Assembly: GCA_047495785.1 (NCBI GenBank)
Contig: JBLDXI010000024.1
Coordinates: 2,170,001 to 2,234,000 of the forward strand
Direction of reading: 5' to 3'
DNA: 64,000 nucleotides
From: Lepidodermella squamata
Lineage: Eukaryota; Gastrotricha
The notes under the pieces are model-generated. The model did no database searches and was not told where the DNA came from. It saw only the letters and a list, made by a program, of their open reading frames with translations. The translations under genes and the position numbers were made by a program. The stretch's first letter is position 1, and each line of letters starts with the position of its first letter. Below, piece after piece: positions 29,449-42,169 of the stretch.

Positions 29449-30164
29449 AAACTTTAGTTCTTGTGATTTTTTCCTACGACGCTATGGCGAGGCTGTAAAA
29501 TTCAAAAACTGAAACCCACGCCAAATCATAGCAACAGTAGTCAAGGTGCTTGCTCTCGTTACCAGTAGCGTTTACTGGCGTGATATTTTTACTGGAGGTA
29601 CATCTCAATAGTCCCAGTATGTACGCATAGTCTCGGCCTGTAGTCGTCGATTTTGGATTTTCTAGAATTAGGATACCCCTAAAAGTGGATATTTTTGGAC
29701 AGGTGAAACATGCATTCTACTCAATTTTTTTCTCCAAATGATTTGCACTATCGTATTCAGCGTAAAAAGTTGTATAACATATGTCGGAATCAAGGTGGTG
29801 TTCCTCCGTTTCTTGTCATTCAAAGAAACGGAGGAACATGCAAATTTTCGTACCAAAATGATGGTTTGTTCTCTGTGTATTTTCGCGGAGAACTGATAAC
29901 TGATATGTAACAAAATGCCTTCTGCTAGAGGAAAACAGACCGAACAAAATCTGAAACATCATAAAATGACAAGATAGAATTCATCCATCATCGTTGTTTA
30001 TTTACTAATCTTGTTGATTGTTGAAGCAAGCAAAATCAATATATTAGCAGGAAACATGAAGAAGCAAGGAGCCTAGTTAAAACCTGGATTTAAGTTGGAA
30101 AGACAAAATCAAAACACTTTGCTTGAATAAATTGTTAGTCAAAATGGCAGTAATGTTCTGTTAA
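29449..30164. other. Intergenic, no gene; one short perfect hairpin
   Basis: A 13-bp perfect hairpin (TCCTCCGTTTCTT ... AAGAAACGGAGGA, about 29801-29834) is the only notable structure. The right end is the 3' flank of GTPase copy 1. Confidence 0.5.
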
Positions 30165-33100
30165 TTAGGAATTCATAGCTGTGAGCTCAGCGTCTTCAAT
30201 AGCTCGGCAAGCTATGTCGGCAGCCACACTTGGCAGCTCAATGGCGCTCGAGAGCGTTTTCTTGGTAACCTCAATATGCTCCTGGAATACTTGCATCATT
30301 TTGTTGACATGCGTCGTCAGTGGCATGACGTAATACTTGATCCCTTTGTCCTTTATCATCCTCAAAACATCCGACTCTTTCCTACCACATGGGCATCCAT
30401 CTGGGTGATCGTCACTGCCAGTGCCGAATTGGCGCCCATGAGGCGGGGCGTCTAGGATGTGAATCAAAACCTTGGCGCAACCCTCGCGCCAACTCAACAT
30501 AGCCGACCGTTCAAGACCATCTAACACAGCCTCGGCTCCATCCCCGCCCCCTTCAGCTCCAACCCCGCCAATAAACCGAATCACATCATCTGCATTGGTC
30601 AAATTAGTGCTCTGTAGTAGCTTTGCCCCATCGCAGTGGTCACGGTACGCAACCATTGCGAACTGCATGCAGGATGATGTCTTATCCAGTTCTTGAAGTT
30701 GAGGCATGGACGCCTCGATGATTCGTTTGATAGCGTTCTTACACTCCGTTATGTAGGAAGACATCGAGCCAGTTGCGTCAATGCAAAAGGCCATATCCAC
30801 TCCGATGAAATCCACCTTGTTGAAATCGTGACAGTCAAACTGATGCTCCTTAGCTATAAGGGAGTCAGAATGCCAGGCAGGCAGGTCGCAGAATTTCTTA
30901 TCCGACTCGCTGTGAGAGCCATGCGGGCAGTAGCAGTTGCATTTGTGGACATCCTCGTCGTCAGTTGGCATTGCCCAGTTTTGGTGGCTCCAGTAATCGC
31001 GGCACAAGTATTTGTCGTAAACAACGCCCAAGTTAGGGTAGAATCGTTCATCCTCATCGCAGTGAACGACCCCTGATCCCCAGAGCTCCTCGCCACACTC
31101 GTCTCCGCCTTTACATGGGATCAAATGGTAGTGAGCGCGGCCTTTGCGTTTGCACTGCTGGACGCAGGTTTCCGCGATCAGCATGTCGCCAGGCTCGTAA
31201 ACTTTTTTCACCTTCTTACCAGCTACAGTGTCTTCAACGGTGATAGACCCGTCGCTGGTCTTCGCGACACAGTAGCAAAACTCCATGTTGCGATGTGTGA
31301 CTGTCAGATGCTCCCCGTCGTGGCCCATCTTCTCGCGGCAGAAGCTGCCACACTGCGGACACTGCTCGCTACACTTGTGTTCTTTCAGGCAATTGTGCGG
31401 CTCATCATGAGTCCATTCGCCACTTGGCAGTACACGCTGACACGTGTTGATGTTGCGCTCCGGTCTGATGTAGATGTACTCCAACGGATTGCGAGGGTGT
31501 TCGAGATAACGTTCTTCCTCAACGTAGTGAACCTCGCAAATTCCGTCCATCTCACATTTAACCGGACAGTTGTGTGCCGTCTCGCAAAGATGCAGTTTGA
31601 TGGGGATGCCTTTGCCTTCAGGCCTAGGGTCTGGAATCATCATGGTGACATCGTCGTGATTATGCGGGCCAGTGCATGGATTGCCGCAAAAAATACACCG
31701 CCTTGGGCAGTGTGTCTCGTTACACCTGTGCAAGTCATGGCTTTCTGTCATTGATTTCGTGCAGGTGTTCGGGCAGTATTGGCACGGTGAAGTGCATTGA
31801 TGGCTCGACGAGCATTTGTGCCTTGCTGGGTTGATGTGATCCGCCGCATACGTGCAGGGGTTATCGCCGCAGATTTCACATAGGAAAGGGCAATCGTGTT
31901 GCTCTTTACTACATGTGTGACTGCCATCGTGACCGGCCGGGTTTTTGCAAGGCAGCGCTTCACCTTTACAAATGCTGCATCCCTCGTCGCATCGATGGTT
32001 CGTACCACAACCACACTCAAGAGTTCTCTCCAAGTCTTCGAGCTCTTTCTTCAGCGTCACGAATTCCTTATTCCGTTCGATTAACCCGGACAATGCGTAC
32101 ACCTCATTAGCCAAACGGGTTTCGTTGCCTTCGGCAGCTTTCAGTTCAAGTTCAATTGTTGAGGCATCCCTAGCAGTGGCATTTACACCAGACAATTGCA
32201 GTTTCACCTCATTCAAGTTCATCTTTATGGTAGCCAGGTCAGCTTGAACCGACTGGCAATTAGCGTCAATCTCTGCGATTAATTTGAATTCGGATAGATC
32301 AGCGAACAGTTTTTGGGAGTCGGTTTTCAAGTTCTGTAAAGCTGAACTCATCATTTCAAGCCGCATTTCAGCATCGTTGATGAATGCAAGTAGCTTTCCC
32401 GCCGAGGAACGTTTCTCCCTTAACACGGCGATTTCGGACTCGAGCCTCGTAATTTCGCTTTGGTTGGAGGCCTGCTTTGAGCAGACCACTGCTAGATCAG
32501 CCGCGCATTTCTGATGTGTTGCATTCAGCTCAGTTACCAGCACATGAATCCGTAGAAAATCATCACGTAACTTTGCTAGTCGGTTTTCCAGCAGCTTCAA
32601 CTCGGCCAGATTCGATTCGCGATCAGCATATGCAGCTTTCAATCTCTCCATCTCTTGCAGCATGCTTGCATCAGAAACGGGCCCAGCGTAAGGCCGTAAC
32701 TGCTCCTCTGCTTCCAGCTTCTTCTTTTCAACAAAATTCACTCTTTAATTAAAAGCGAGACCATGAAATAAGGTTCAAATAGAAACACATTTAATACTTA
32801 CTTTTCCTTGGCCGCAACAATCGCTGCTTCATCAACTGGCAAGCCGTCTTCATCAAAGCCGGTCTCCTCCATTTTCTTTACCTGCTGGGTGAACTTGGCC
32901 GTGAGCATGCTGAAGCGTTTAACAGCATCCTCGAGCTCCCTGATGTTTTCCGGAGAGGATTCAGCGGGAGGATCGGATCTAACGGGCAGAGCGGCCATTG
33001 ATGAAGTTTCAACGGTTCCAGCCATCGATTGATAGGTCTCGATCAATTGAGCCATTTGATCAATTGTGCCGAACTGCTTTTGACAAGTCTCCTCCTTATC

Positions 33101-36100
33101 TTTTCGTTCACGGACCTTCAACTCTGTTTCCGCACTTTCCGAATTCACCTTCGTCATCTCATCTCTGTTTGCCTGAAGAGAGTCATTGGCGGTATGAGAA
33201 AGGTTTTCCAAACGCGATCTCTCATCACCAAGGGCAATTGCTTCTTTTTTGCGAGCATCGAGGAGGCTTTCAGCTTCTCCCAAATTTGTATGTCCGCCGG
33301 AGCTATCCTTCTGCAAAGCTTTCAGTTCACCTTCAGCTGAACTCAGCAATGCCTCCATTACGACCAACTGAGACAAGCATTCCTGCCACTGCGCATATTC
33401 TGCTTTCAGTGCCTCAATAGAGGACGTTAGTGGCGAATCGCTGGAGCATTTTCGGATTTGTTCTTCGATGAATTCACAAACTTGACCAAGTTTTCTTTCA
33501 ATGGCAGCTGATTGCTCGTCTGCGTCACCCGACTCATCCATCGCATCGGCTGAGGGAGTGTCACGCGTCGGAAGAATCTGCGTAGTTCGGAATGCGGATG
33601 ACAATGCTGATGCAAGGGCCGCTTTCTTAGAGTTAAAAACTTCGAAAAATGATTTCGAATCGAGGGAAAGTCGAGTCTTAGAAATCAGTTCCTGTCGCTT
33701 TCCCTTAAAATTAGCCTCCTCGACTTCCTTTTCCGTAAGCAACTGTTGTAGACGGCCTTGTTGGGAGTGATATTCTTGCTTGGCTCTAACATCCGATAGC
33801 TCATTTTCCAGCGCAATTCGAGTCGCTTTCACAGTTTCATATTCCGTCTTGGTTAGTAGCAATTTTTGCTCGTAGCCACTTATGGCTGCCTGGTCCTCAG
33901 CGGCTAGACTAGCCTTCAGTTCCTGAAGCCGCTCTTGCTTCTCACGCCGATACTCCCCAGTAGCTTCTTTATGGCCTTTACGCTCGGCACATTTCAAAAA
34001 GCATGAATTGCACTTGTTCAAGCATAGAGAGAATCGACTTCCCAAAGCGCTAATTTTGCTTTGAATCCCAGTGTGAAAGGCCTTCTTTTCCTCCTGATTA
34101 AGAATCTGGTCAAGAGCAGCGAGCTCCTGAGCGGCGAAGGCCCTAACGATTTCCAGACGTTTGGTTGTGAAGTCAACCAAAAGGTCGTTGAACGAGCCCC
34201 ACATTTGATTGAAGTCAACCTTGCTAAACTTGGGATCTTGGTCGCTGAAGAGATGCTGCTTCAAGGCGGCAGTGATAGCTGAATACCCACCATCGTCAAC
34301 CTCACCCGGATAAACGAAAGCAACGCTACTCTGACTTATCTCAAGCTCTTCGTTTTCACTTTCCGGTTCTTCTTCACGCCCAGCGCGACTTTTGGGTCGC
34401 TTCGACTTCGAAGTTGAGACTTGCTCCGCTTTTGAAGTATCTCCCCATAGTGACAGGATGCGGCTCTCCGTTTGCATCATTTTGACACGTTTTATGTGCT
34501 CATCCCCAGCCTGCTCGTCGTCACGATTGACTTGGAGCATGACAACCTTCAATGATTGGAGCAGGGTCATCGAATCAGCCCAGCGATTCCTTTGCAGGCC
34601 AAGGTCCTCGTTGTTTTCATCGAAAAAGGACATGCGAAGGTCGTTCAGTTCGCCAACAAAAATGTCTCGGTTCGTGTAGTTGTTCAGACACTGGAAAACC
34701 AAGGCACCACTGAAAAGTCGCTTCAGAAAGTGATGGTCGCCTTTCTGATTCAACACTTGGATGTTGCGCTGGAATTCCTGCTGAGCTTTCTCACGCTCCT
34801 CTGACGCCACATCACGAACAGCCATCATCAGCAGGCCCTTGAAGTAGTTGTTACCCTTCACACGGTCAACGGCGCTGTTCAAATCACTGAAAAGACGATT
34901 CAGATACCGGTTGAAGTTCAAATCTTGGTTAAGGATGGTCACGTCACACACGGCTGCTAAAATGGTCAGCAGTTTGACTTCTTCCAGTTCATTACGACTG
35001 ATACTGAAAAGACCTTCGCAGTCAAGAATGACGAAATCCCGCTCAGCGCCATCGGACTCACGGACTAGCCTTGCGTAGCTCATCCATATTCCATCCGTAC
35101 ATCGCGTTGCAGCAACACTGAATCTCGTACCGAACAGCCGATTGAGCAGGTAGCTTTTACCAGAAGATTGCCGCCCGATGATACCGATGATTTTGACTGG
35201 GCGACCACCTGCCATGGATCCGAGCACACTTTCGAGATGACCGAGCGTAACGCGATCCGCCAGCTCAGCAATCTGACTTGCTTTTTCGGTGCCAAAGCGA
35301 TGTCGTTTCCCGTCGATCAGTGGCACCAAGTTGTTCTCCTCAATTGTGCAAATGTGAACAGGGACGCGTGTCAGAAGAATGCAGCCGAGTTGTTCATTCG
35401 TAATCGGCGATTCCTTCATCGCCACGGCATCGCAGGGTTTGATACCGACTGACAATTTGTAGGGGAAAGTTCTCAAATAACTCTCCAGTTGAGTTGGTTT
35501 GAAATTGGCATTCTCCTCCGGCAACACTAGGTCGTAGGAAATGTTTTCAGAGGAACCGATGAAATGGGCGATGGGACCATACTTCATGGAACTTGCGTAG
35601 ATAATGTCAACAACAGGGTTACCCCGAACTTTCTCACGCTTTACTTCGTCGCCCATAGCCTTGAGAGAAACGTCAGAAGCCAACCCTGGCAATATAGCAC
35701 TGTTGACTGATTTCGCCTCCATAATCGAGAGATAGATGTTTGCACTGTCGCAAAATAACTTCAAGCCCCACGATCGATCGCTTCTGAATGAATGGATGAT
35801 TTCGAAATTCATGTCATAAATATCGGTGTAGCTTTCATTTCGCATGATGAAGAATGACAGGTTTTTTGTCACATGGACGCTTTTGTAAAGCTCTCCATTT
35901 TTCGTGAGGAGCCGCTTCTTCACACTTTCGCGACCGGTATTGCTGCGATGGCACCACTCTTCTGCCTCCTTTGTCGTGAAGCTGTACAAATACAGATTAC
36001 CCCGTTCATTCAAAAGCAGAGCCTCGCGGCGGCCACCCATCATTGCCATAGAGACGATTCTACCATCCACTTTATTCGGAATGAGACTACTGCCTTTGCT

Positions 36101-37831
36101 GGTGTATTTCAAAGACTCATTTTCCGCTATCTCTTGAAGAGATAATGATTTCGATTCGTTATCGAGAACCGCAATCAAAACGGATGTAGTCGATTTATCG
36201 CCAGGTTCATAGGCCATCAGACAATCTCGAATATTCCAAACCGCGATTCGCTTGATCTCGCTGGCCGAAACTCGAACAAGAAGGGTATAAGGAAGCTTGT
36301 TGCTTCCTATGGCTACAATGAACAGTTTCCCATTCCACATCGGGTAGCATGAACGAACGAAACAAGTTCTCAGAATTTCAGTAATATCGTGAGAGACAGC
36401 AGGCTTTGGAGGCAGCAAGTCTCGCAAAATCTCCGGCGTGATTTGAACCGACCATGTTGAAGGGGCGAACGTAATAGCGTCGTACTCGCCTTCGTTTTTC
36501 TGAACAGCATTCACCATGCAAGGTATCAATTTGAGGGCTGTAGAACTGGTCCGTTTGGTCTGTGATGTATTGAAAATGACAGAGCATGCGTTTGAAAACG
36601 TGCTGATGGGCCGCGTTAATTCGCGACCTCTTCGATAAACAAGCTCCTCGAGGTTTTCTGCGCGAAGAATTTCCTCGATATCACGAAGCGCCTCATGGAC
36701 CTGTCCATACATGTTACGAGCGAAGAAATTCGCTATTTCGTCACTGAAATCCTTCGTAATAACACGGTAGTCGAAATTAAAGCGGTCTGTGCTGAAACTG
36801 TAGCTGTCAACAATTTTATAGGCCAGCTGTTCGGTCAAGAAGTCGACAAAGGCTGGGTAGTTCTTCTTCATGGTACCGTGCTTGTGCAAAAATGCATAAG
36901 GTCGATCGGCAAAATTGAGCCAAGTTGACTTTTTTTGCCGCAATGTATCCTCAATTCGAGGCAGCCATGATCCAAGCTCAAGAGAAAAAGATTTCCCGAC
37001 TTCGGCAAGGTCCTTGGCATATCGTTTATGCTCAACTGTGACTTTGTTAGCTATAGCATCGGTGGCTAAGTCACTGCCTAATCTTCGGACTTCAGAAGTT
37101 ACCGTAGGTGGGCTGTGATTCATCAGCCGGAGGAGTGAATATTTAAGGTCATGAACTTTCATGCCAATATCTTCTTTAGCCGGGCCTTTCGAGTCATCTA
37201 GGTCGGTGTAGAGAACATATCGGCTACCATTGTCGTTTAGCAAGAGCCCTCGTAGTGCGTGGTCTCCTAAATCCCGCGTCAGAAGCTCTGTCGAAGTGCT
37301 TACATTGATGACTTTAATCTCGTTGTTTTTGTGCTCTTCCAACCTGAACCTCGCCCTACCAACTACACTCGTGTCGACGAACGGATTTTTCGGCCCAGGG
37401 TAGAACTGGGAAATCCCTTCCGAGCCAAGGCAAAGAAAGATCGTCGGGGAAATATCTTCCAAGTAACGAAACAAGGTTACCAGAATGTTTTCCTTGTTGA
37501 AACTATCTTGCTTCAAGAATGACTCCTCAGCAACCAGAAGAAAGAGGATGTTATTATCTTTGACAGCGGCAAACAACTTTTTGTCAACATTATTGCCCGG
37601 AGGCAGGTCAAACTCAGGCTCAGCCAAGAGTTGCCTCGCCGTCGCAATCGCTTGATCACGCTGACCGAAACACGCTGCAACACTGCTGTTGTTGTTCATG
37701 GTAATCTGCAGATTTAGTTGATGCAAATCACGCAGATTGACGGCGACCTGCTCGATTGAAGCCATCTCAGCTGCGCCAGCTACTTCGCCGTAGAAAGGCG
37801 TATACAAGCGGCAGCGAGATGATGATGCCAT
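30165..37831 (-). CDS. Giant GTPase-Cys-rich-vWA protein, copy 1, full length (~2535 aa)
   Basis: Exons 37831-32802 and 32742-30165, joined across a 59-nt intron (GAAAA|GTAAGT ... TTAAAG), which restores KEKVNFVEKKK. Residues 1-450 are an unnamed helical region; about 480-800 resemble beta-propeller strands (EALLLNERGNLYLYSF). The GTPase follows: P-loop GRQSSGKS near 884, DCEG near 937 and an RD-type G4 (MAVRDV) near 1006. This is the motif set of the GBP/atlastin/VLIG class. A long coiled coil covers about 1230-1920. Cys/His-rich repeats (CSSSHQCTSPCQYCPNTC, CPRRCIFCGNPC) come next. Last is a von Willebrand A domain with an intact MIDAS-type DATGSM and GGGDGAEA, like VwkA-type proteins. It probably acts in the cytosol as a large oligomerising GTPase. 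A defence role by analogy with vertebrate GBP/VLIG is inference. Confidence 0.85.
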
Positions 37832-37876
37832 GAGTAAGCAAAAATTAGGTAAATACCTAAATGTAAAAGGAAACTT

Positions 37877-39061
37877 TTATAAAGTATAATCGAATATTCG
37901 TCGTCTTTTTAGCTGCTCATCCTCTGATTCAACTATCTGGGAGATGTCACTATTAGCAAAGCAAGCATTTAAAGCAAAGTTTTCTTGTGTCTTGCTGAGC
38001 ATGTTTCCACGATATAGTTGGATAATACCAATGTTCCTTTGGCTCTGAGAGCGGGTTCTGAATATCGGCAGTAACCGCATTTTTGTCCAATTTTCTCGCC
38101 ATGTCATTGAAGCCTCTATTGACAGCAATGTGAAGTGCAGTTTTATCTGAAGTTCGGCTATTATTCAATATCTGCACTTTGCACATCGAGTAGCACCAGC
38201 TCAAATCAAATTACTAACGTTCTTCCGCCGAACGGGTCGAGGTAATAGGCGGCGATATAGTGTTCACGGTACTGAAAACCTCACGACAGGCCACAATAAA
38301 TTTGTCGACAGGTACCTTTAACTTGCGACCCATATCGTAAACCAGTCCTTCTAGTCCTTCAGAACGAAGAAGTTCTTGGATGTCACTGTGAGCTACATGG
38401 ACCTGCCCATTCATGTTTTCAGTGAAGAAACTTGCCAGTTGGTCACTCAACATCTTTGCAACTACAATGAATTCGAAATTGAACTGGTCTGAGCTGATGC
38501 TGTAGCTGTTAATCACCGTCAAGGTCAATTCGTCAGCCAATTTGTTGACGATAGCTGGGTATTTATTTCTCATGGCGACTTGCTCGAGGATAAACATATA
38601 AGGCCGATCAAGCCAACAGCCATTAAAGCTTTGCTTTTGACCCCGCAATTTATCATCGATTCGAGGCAGCAAGGTCCCAAGATCCGTGGTAAACTTGACG
38701 CTGACACTTTCCAAATCTCTTGTGTACTTCTTATATGCTCAATGACGATGCCATTTACAAGGGATGCAGCCGATACCGTGATGATGTTGTTGACGTGGGC
38801 AACTATGGCCTCGACAGCAATGGAGCTATGCTTGCTTATCTTCAATAGTGATTCAATCAACGGGTTCACGATGGGGGCCATGTTGATATCAGGTTCCACC
38901 GGCACGATTTCTGCTGCTAAATAATACATACCAATTATTCCATACCATTTTTCGTCATCCTTGCCATTAACAATTAGGTATGGGACGAGAAAAGGAACTA
39001 ATTCATCAAACTCGAAAGATGAGGCTTTGGATAGCATTAGAGAAAAAATGACCAGGTCCAA
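37877..39061 (-). pseudogene. Decayed N-terminal fragment of the giant GTPase plus ankyrin-like piece
   Basis: Two overlapping minus-strand frames (39061-38570 and 38714-38214) align with residues ~225-440 of copy 1. For example LGTLLPRIDDKLRGQKQS matches LGSWLPRIEDTLRQKKS, and SYSISSDQFNFEF matches SYSFSTDRFNFDY. The frames need a 1-base shift near 38740 to connect, and no GTPase, Cys-rich or vWA part follows. A further frame at 38204-37877 has DKTALHIAVNRGFNDMARKL, an ankyrin repeat similar to those at 47.6-48.1 kb. Divergence from copies 1 and 2 is large, so this is an older family member. Confidence 0.75.
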
Positions 39062-39132
39062 AGCCTCATCTATGTTGGATGGGTAATGATTGGCTCGATT
39101 TTTTTCGGTAAAATCCCCATTTCAGATGAAAC

Positions 39133-39755
39133 GTTGATAAGGGGTCGTTCATAAAGACTTTTTCCATTTTTTTCGACCCTACCCTACCTCTTGTGTTTCT
39201 TTCGAGCACCCCTTCTTTCTCTTGCTATTTAGATGGAACCCCCTCATCATTACCCTGAGAAACTTGGAAATTATTTTTTGACCTGCTGTGTGCGGCTTGA
39301 GAGTATATAGTCATTACTACAGCTGTTAGCCGCCAGCAGTCATTGCATGAGGACTCCTAGGTGTTTCCTTATTGGGCGCTGGGGAGCTGACAGCACTAAC
39401 TGATTGGTTCTGTATAACTACCAATCCTAGTGCTGACTCACGGGGACTTATTGACGTTCAATTAAACTCGCTCTCTGGTTGGTTGAAAGACACGGGAGCG
39501 GCAATGTTGGCGTGCGCAGACGCGAGGCTATTGGTTGCGTAACAGGATGCTGAGCGTGTGCGCAGCGCGGACTAATGCCACAGCTCAACAGCGCACTAAT
39601 GCTGTTGCAGCTGTGTACTGTGTCGTGCGTCGTGCGACTTGGTGAGTACCGAGTACCCCCTAGAAGCCGTTCTGTCCGAATTTCGAGACCCCACCTCCCA
39701 CCCCCTCCTCCCTCAAGTCTCGGACGTCTTTGGTGAACGATCCCTAATAACAACT
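39133..39755. mobile_element. Inverted-repeat element, about 620 bp
   Basis: Left end GTTGATAAGGGGTCGTTCAT..AAAGAC (from 39133) and right end, reverse complement, GTTATTAGGGATCGTTCACCAAAGAC (to about 39755) match at about 20 of 26 positions. The inside has no coding signal. It sits between the decayed GTPase fragment and the pseudokinase gene. AGGGGTCGTTCAT-type termini are common in invertebrate DNA elements. Confidence 0.55.
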
Positions 39756-39799
39756 GGAATTATCTCTATAGCTCACATTTGCCACGCAATTTAGGTTTC

Positions 39800-40830
39800 C
39801 TATTTCCTATCCCAATTTGTAGCTAGTGAGCAAAAGAAGCTACCTGGAATGACTGCTGGCGGGACTGGAGACGGTCTAGACTCTAAAACCATCTCCATGT
39901 TTTCCGTGCTGAATTCCAAATGAATGCAAATTTCATGGAACTTTGGTCTGTTTTCAGGTGACTGTTCCAAGCACATCGATATCATTGATGCCAACGCTTT
40001 GCAAAGCTTATTCTTCGGCAACGCACCCTCCTTCCCCTGGGAAATTCTAGGTTATTAATTAGTCGTATTACGTAACCTCAACTTACCGGGTACTCGAAAA
40101 AGGCTAAGCGAAACGCAACCACTCCAAAAGCCCAGACATCAGTCATTTCGGAGGGCCGGCGGCTTCTCTGTAGTTCAGGCGCTTGAAATCTGGCATCAAC
40201 CTGACCCACACTCATCCTAAACACTTCATTGCGAAAATTCGTAGATTAGTGATGAAAAGTGTCTCACAAGTGGAATGGCCTGAGTAAACCGAGTTTCAAT
40301 AGCTTATGAGCTTCATCGCAGAAATAGATAGTATCTGTCGTTATATTCCCGCTTATGAGTTTTTGCGAATGCAAGTATGATGCAGCTGATGCTAGTTGCG
40401 TTAGAAGTGACATTACTTCATCCACTGTCAGAGGCTCCTTGCTCTCTGCCTTCCTTACAACGTGCTGTTCGAGAGTCCCAAACGGGCAGAATTCACTTAT
40501 TAAGTGGTACTCTTCCGACATGGTTAATACTGAATTGAGTTTGACGATATGCTGATGCTCGAGGGTGGTGAGTATTTTTGAAGCCTGAAAAATTGCGAGT
40601 TACGAAATTAAATATTTCAAAACAAAAGCCTTTACGTCACTTAGCGCATCTTGAACGGATTTTTTTACTTGACTGCCGAGTTTTCGGCCGATTTTAGCGA
40701 TAGATATCGTTTTGAGAACCACATAACTTTCCGATTCGCCTTTTTGCTTAAGCAGGATTGTTGCGTTGACATCGCCCTGCTTTTTGAGTTCTCGAGCTGC
40801 TTCCAAACTATCAAAAGGAGCTGGCAGCAT
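39800..40830 (-). CDS. Pseudokinase, 292 aa, upstream of GTPase copy 1
   Basis: Four exons: 40830-40636, 40584-40268, 40216-40087 and 40036-39800; all joins keep frame. A protein-kinase fold is visible. VVLKTIS carries the VAIK lysine, HQHIVKLNSVLTMSEEYHLI and SEFCPFGTLEQHV form the hinge and helix D, and FQAPELQRS is the APE motif. DVWAFGVVAFRL and NRPKFHEICIHL are helices F and I. The catalytic loop reads LISGNITTDTIYF, so the HRD aspartate is replaced, and KLLKLGLLRPFHL has no DFG. It should therefore be catalytically dead and may act as a binding or sensing partner. There is no membrane segment or other domain. The same orientation and linkage to a giant GTPase are repeated at 55.8-56.4 kb. 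Confidence 0.85.
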
Positions 40831-41437
40831 TTTTAAATTACAATAAACGCCTTTCTATGCTACGTTTATCGCCAACGAAAATGATAACTTGACCGCTGCA
40901 TGGGTATCAGCTGAGGATCGGCATTTCCATGGTAATTCAAGCCTACGCACCGCTCGTTTTTGCGGCAAAGTACGTAGATATTAATGTCTCCAACAAGACT
41001 TATCTCATGATGATTACTCTTACGCTTTGTATTTTAATCCTCGATGCCAGAGATAAGGTCGAGTCAAAAAAATGAAAAAGTGCTAATTTCAGATGGATTG
41101 TTCGCAACGTACCTCATGACAACCAGATAAGCCGCTTGAGTCCTTTTTGAAGATATATATCACTTTTCGTCTACCCTGTTTTCACGCAACACAATCATTA
41201 TCATCGTACGATTAGAAATTTCACAGTTATCAAGGAACCGAACGTCGTTTATCGCAGCGTTGCTAGGAATAGCACAGGATGTCGTGCAATTTTAATCACA
41301 TAGGTATCATATGAGGAAATTATTTCATGGTAATTTAAGCGCAAGGTGCGATCTTGGATCCCAGGGCTGCGCCAGGGATGCACTCTAACCATGACACTGT
41401 TTTCGCCTATATTAAACCTCGTCTGTAACCCGTCTCC

Positions 41438-41534
41438 TTTTCGCACGAGACCCGTTACGTAAGGCGAGACTAACTAAACCGGTAGTCTCGGCTTTCTACC
41501 CGGCGTCCTGCCTTACGTAACGGTTGTGCGAAAA
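41438..41534. repeat. Fold-back repeat, 97 bp
   Basis: TTTTCGCAC..CCGTTACGTAAGGC pairs with GCCTTACGTAACGG..GTGCGAAAA, with an inner CGAGACT...AGTCTCG stem. A small palindromic element or element remnant. Confidence 0.7.
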
Positions 41535-41843
41535 TGACACGAGTTTGCCCCGGCCAGTCCCGGTTCTGGCCCGGTTTACACCCCGATTTCTGTATCCTTT
41601 CATCCTTTTTATCTTTTCATTATTTCAAACTTGGCATTCACCAATAAGTGGCCGCAGCCAATAAGTGCAAGCCTTTAGTTCGAGAGTTTAGAGAGCAAGT
41701 AGAAACAGCCGGGAACAAGCGAGAATACGCGGTGAGAAAAACTGCTGGATGGGAGAGCTATCCCAGGCCGATTGAAACCAAAATTGTTAAAATATCTCTT
41801 ATAGAACACAAATAAATTAGCATTGCACATTTTAAAGGGTCAA

Positions 41844-42169
41844 GCTATTCGTACATAGTTTTTCGCGATTTTTTGAGTTATTCAAACGGACGATGATAAC
41901 ATGGAATTTCACAGGGAGATGCAGCAAAGTGAGTATCTAGTGGTAAAATTCTGTCAGATTATCTTGCAAAGTATTCATGCTAGGGTCGTGAAAAACAATT
42001 CAAATAATGCCATTTTGTGACTCTACCACAGGGTGGCCAATGATGATTTTTTGAGGGGAGATAGGCCTGATGGTCAGCTATCAGCGCACAAAAAATTAGA
42101 TTGATGGGATGAAAATTGAGCGAGTCATTCACCTTAGCAAAAAGCATATCGAAACTATGTACGAATAGC
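41844..42169. mobile_element. TIR element candidate, 326 bp
   Basis: A perfect 18-bp inverted repeat, GCTATTCGTACATAGTTT at 41844-41861 and its complement at 42152-42169, with non-coding sequence between. Confidence 0.55.

Noticed and set aside
30472-32752. Plus-strand open frames opposite the giant GTPase exons
   Set aside because: They mirror the coding strand of a highly conserved gene and recur with its copies, as expected of antisense shadows.
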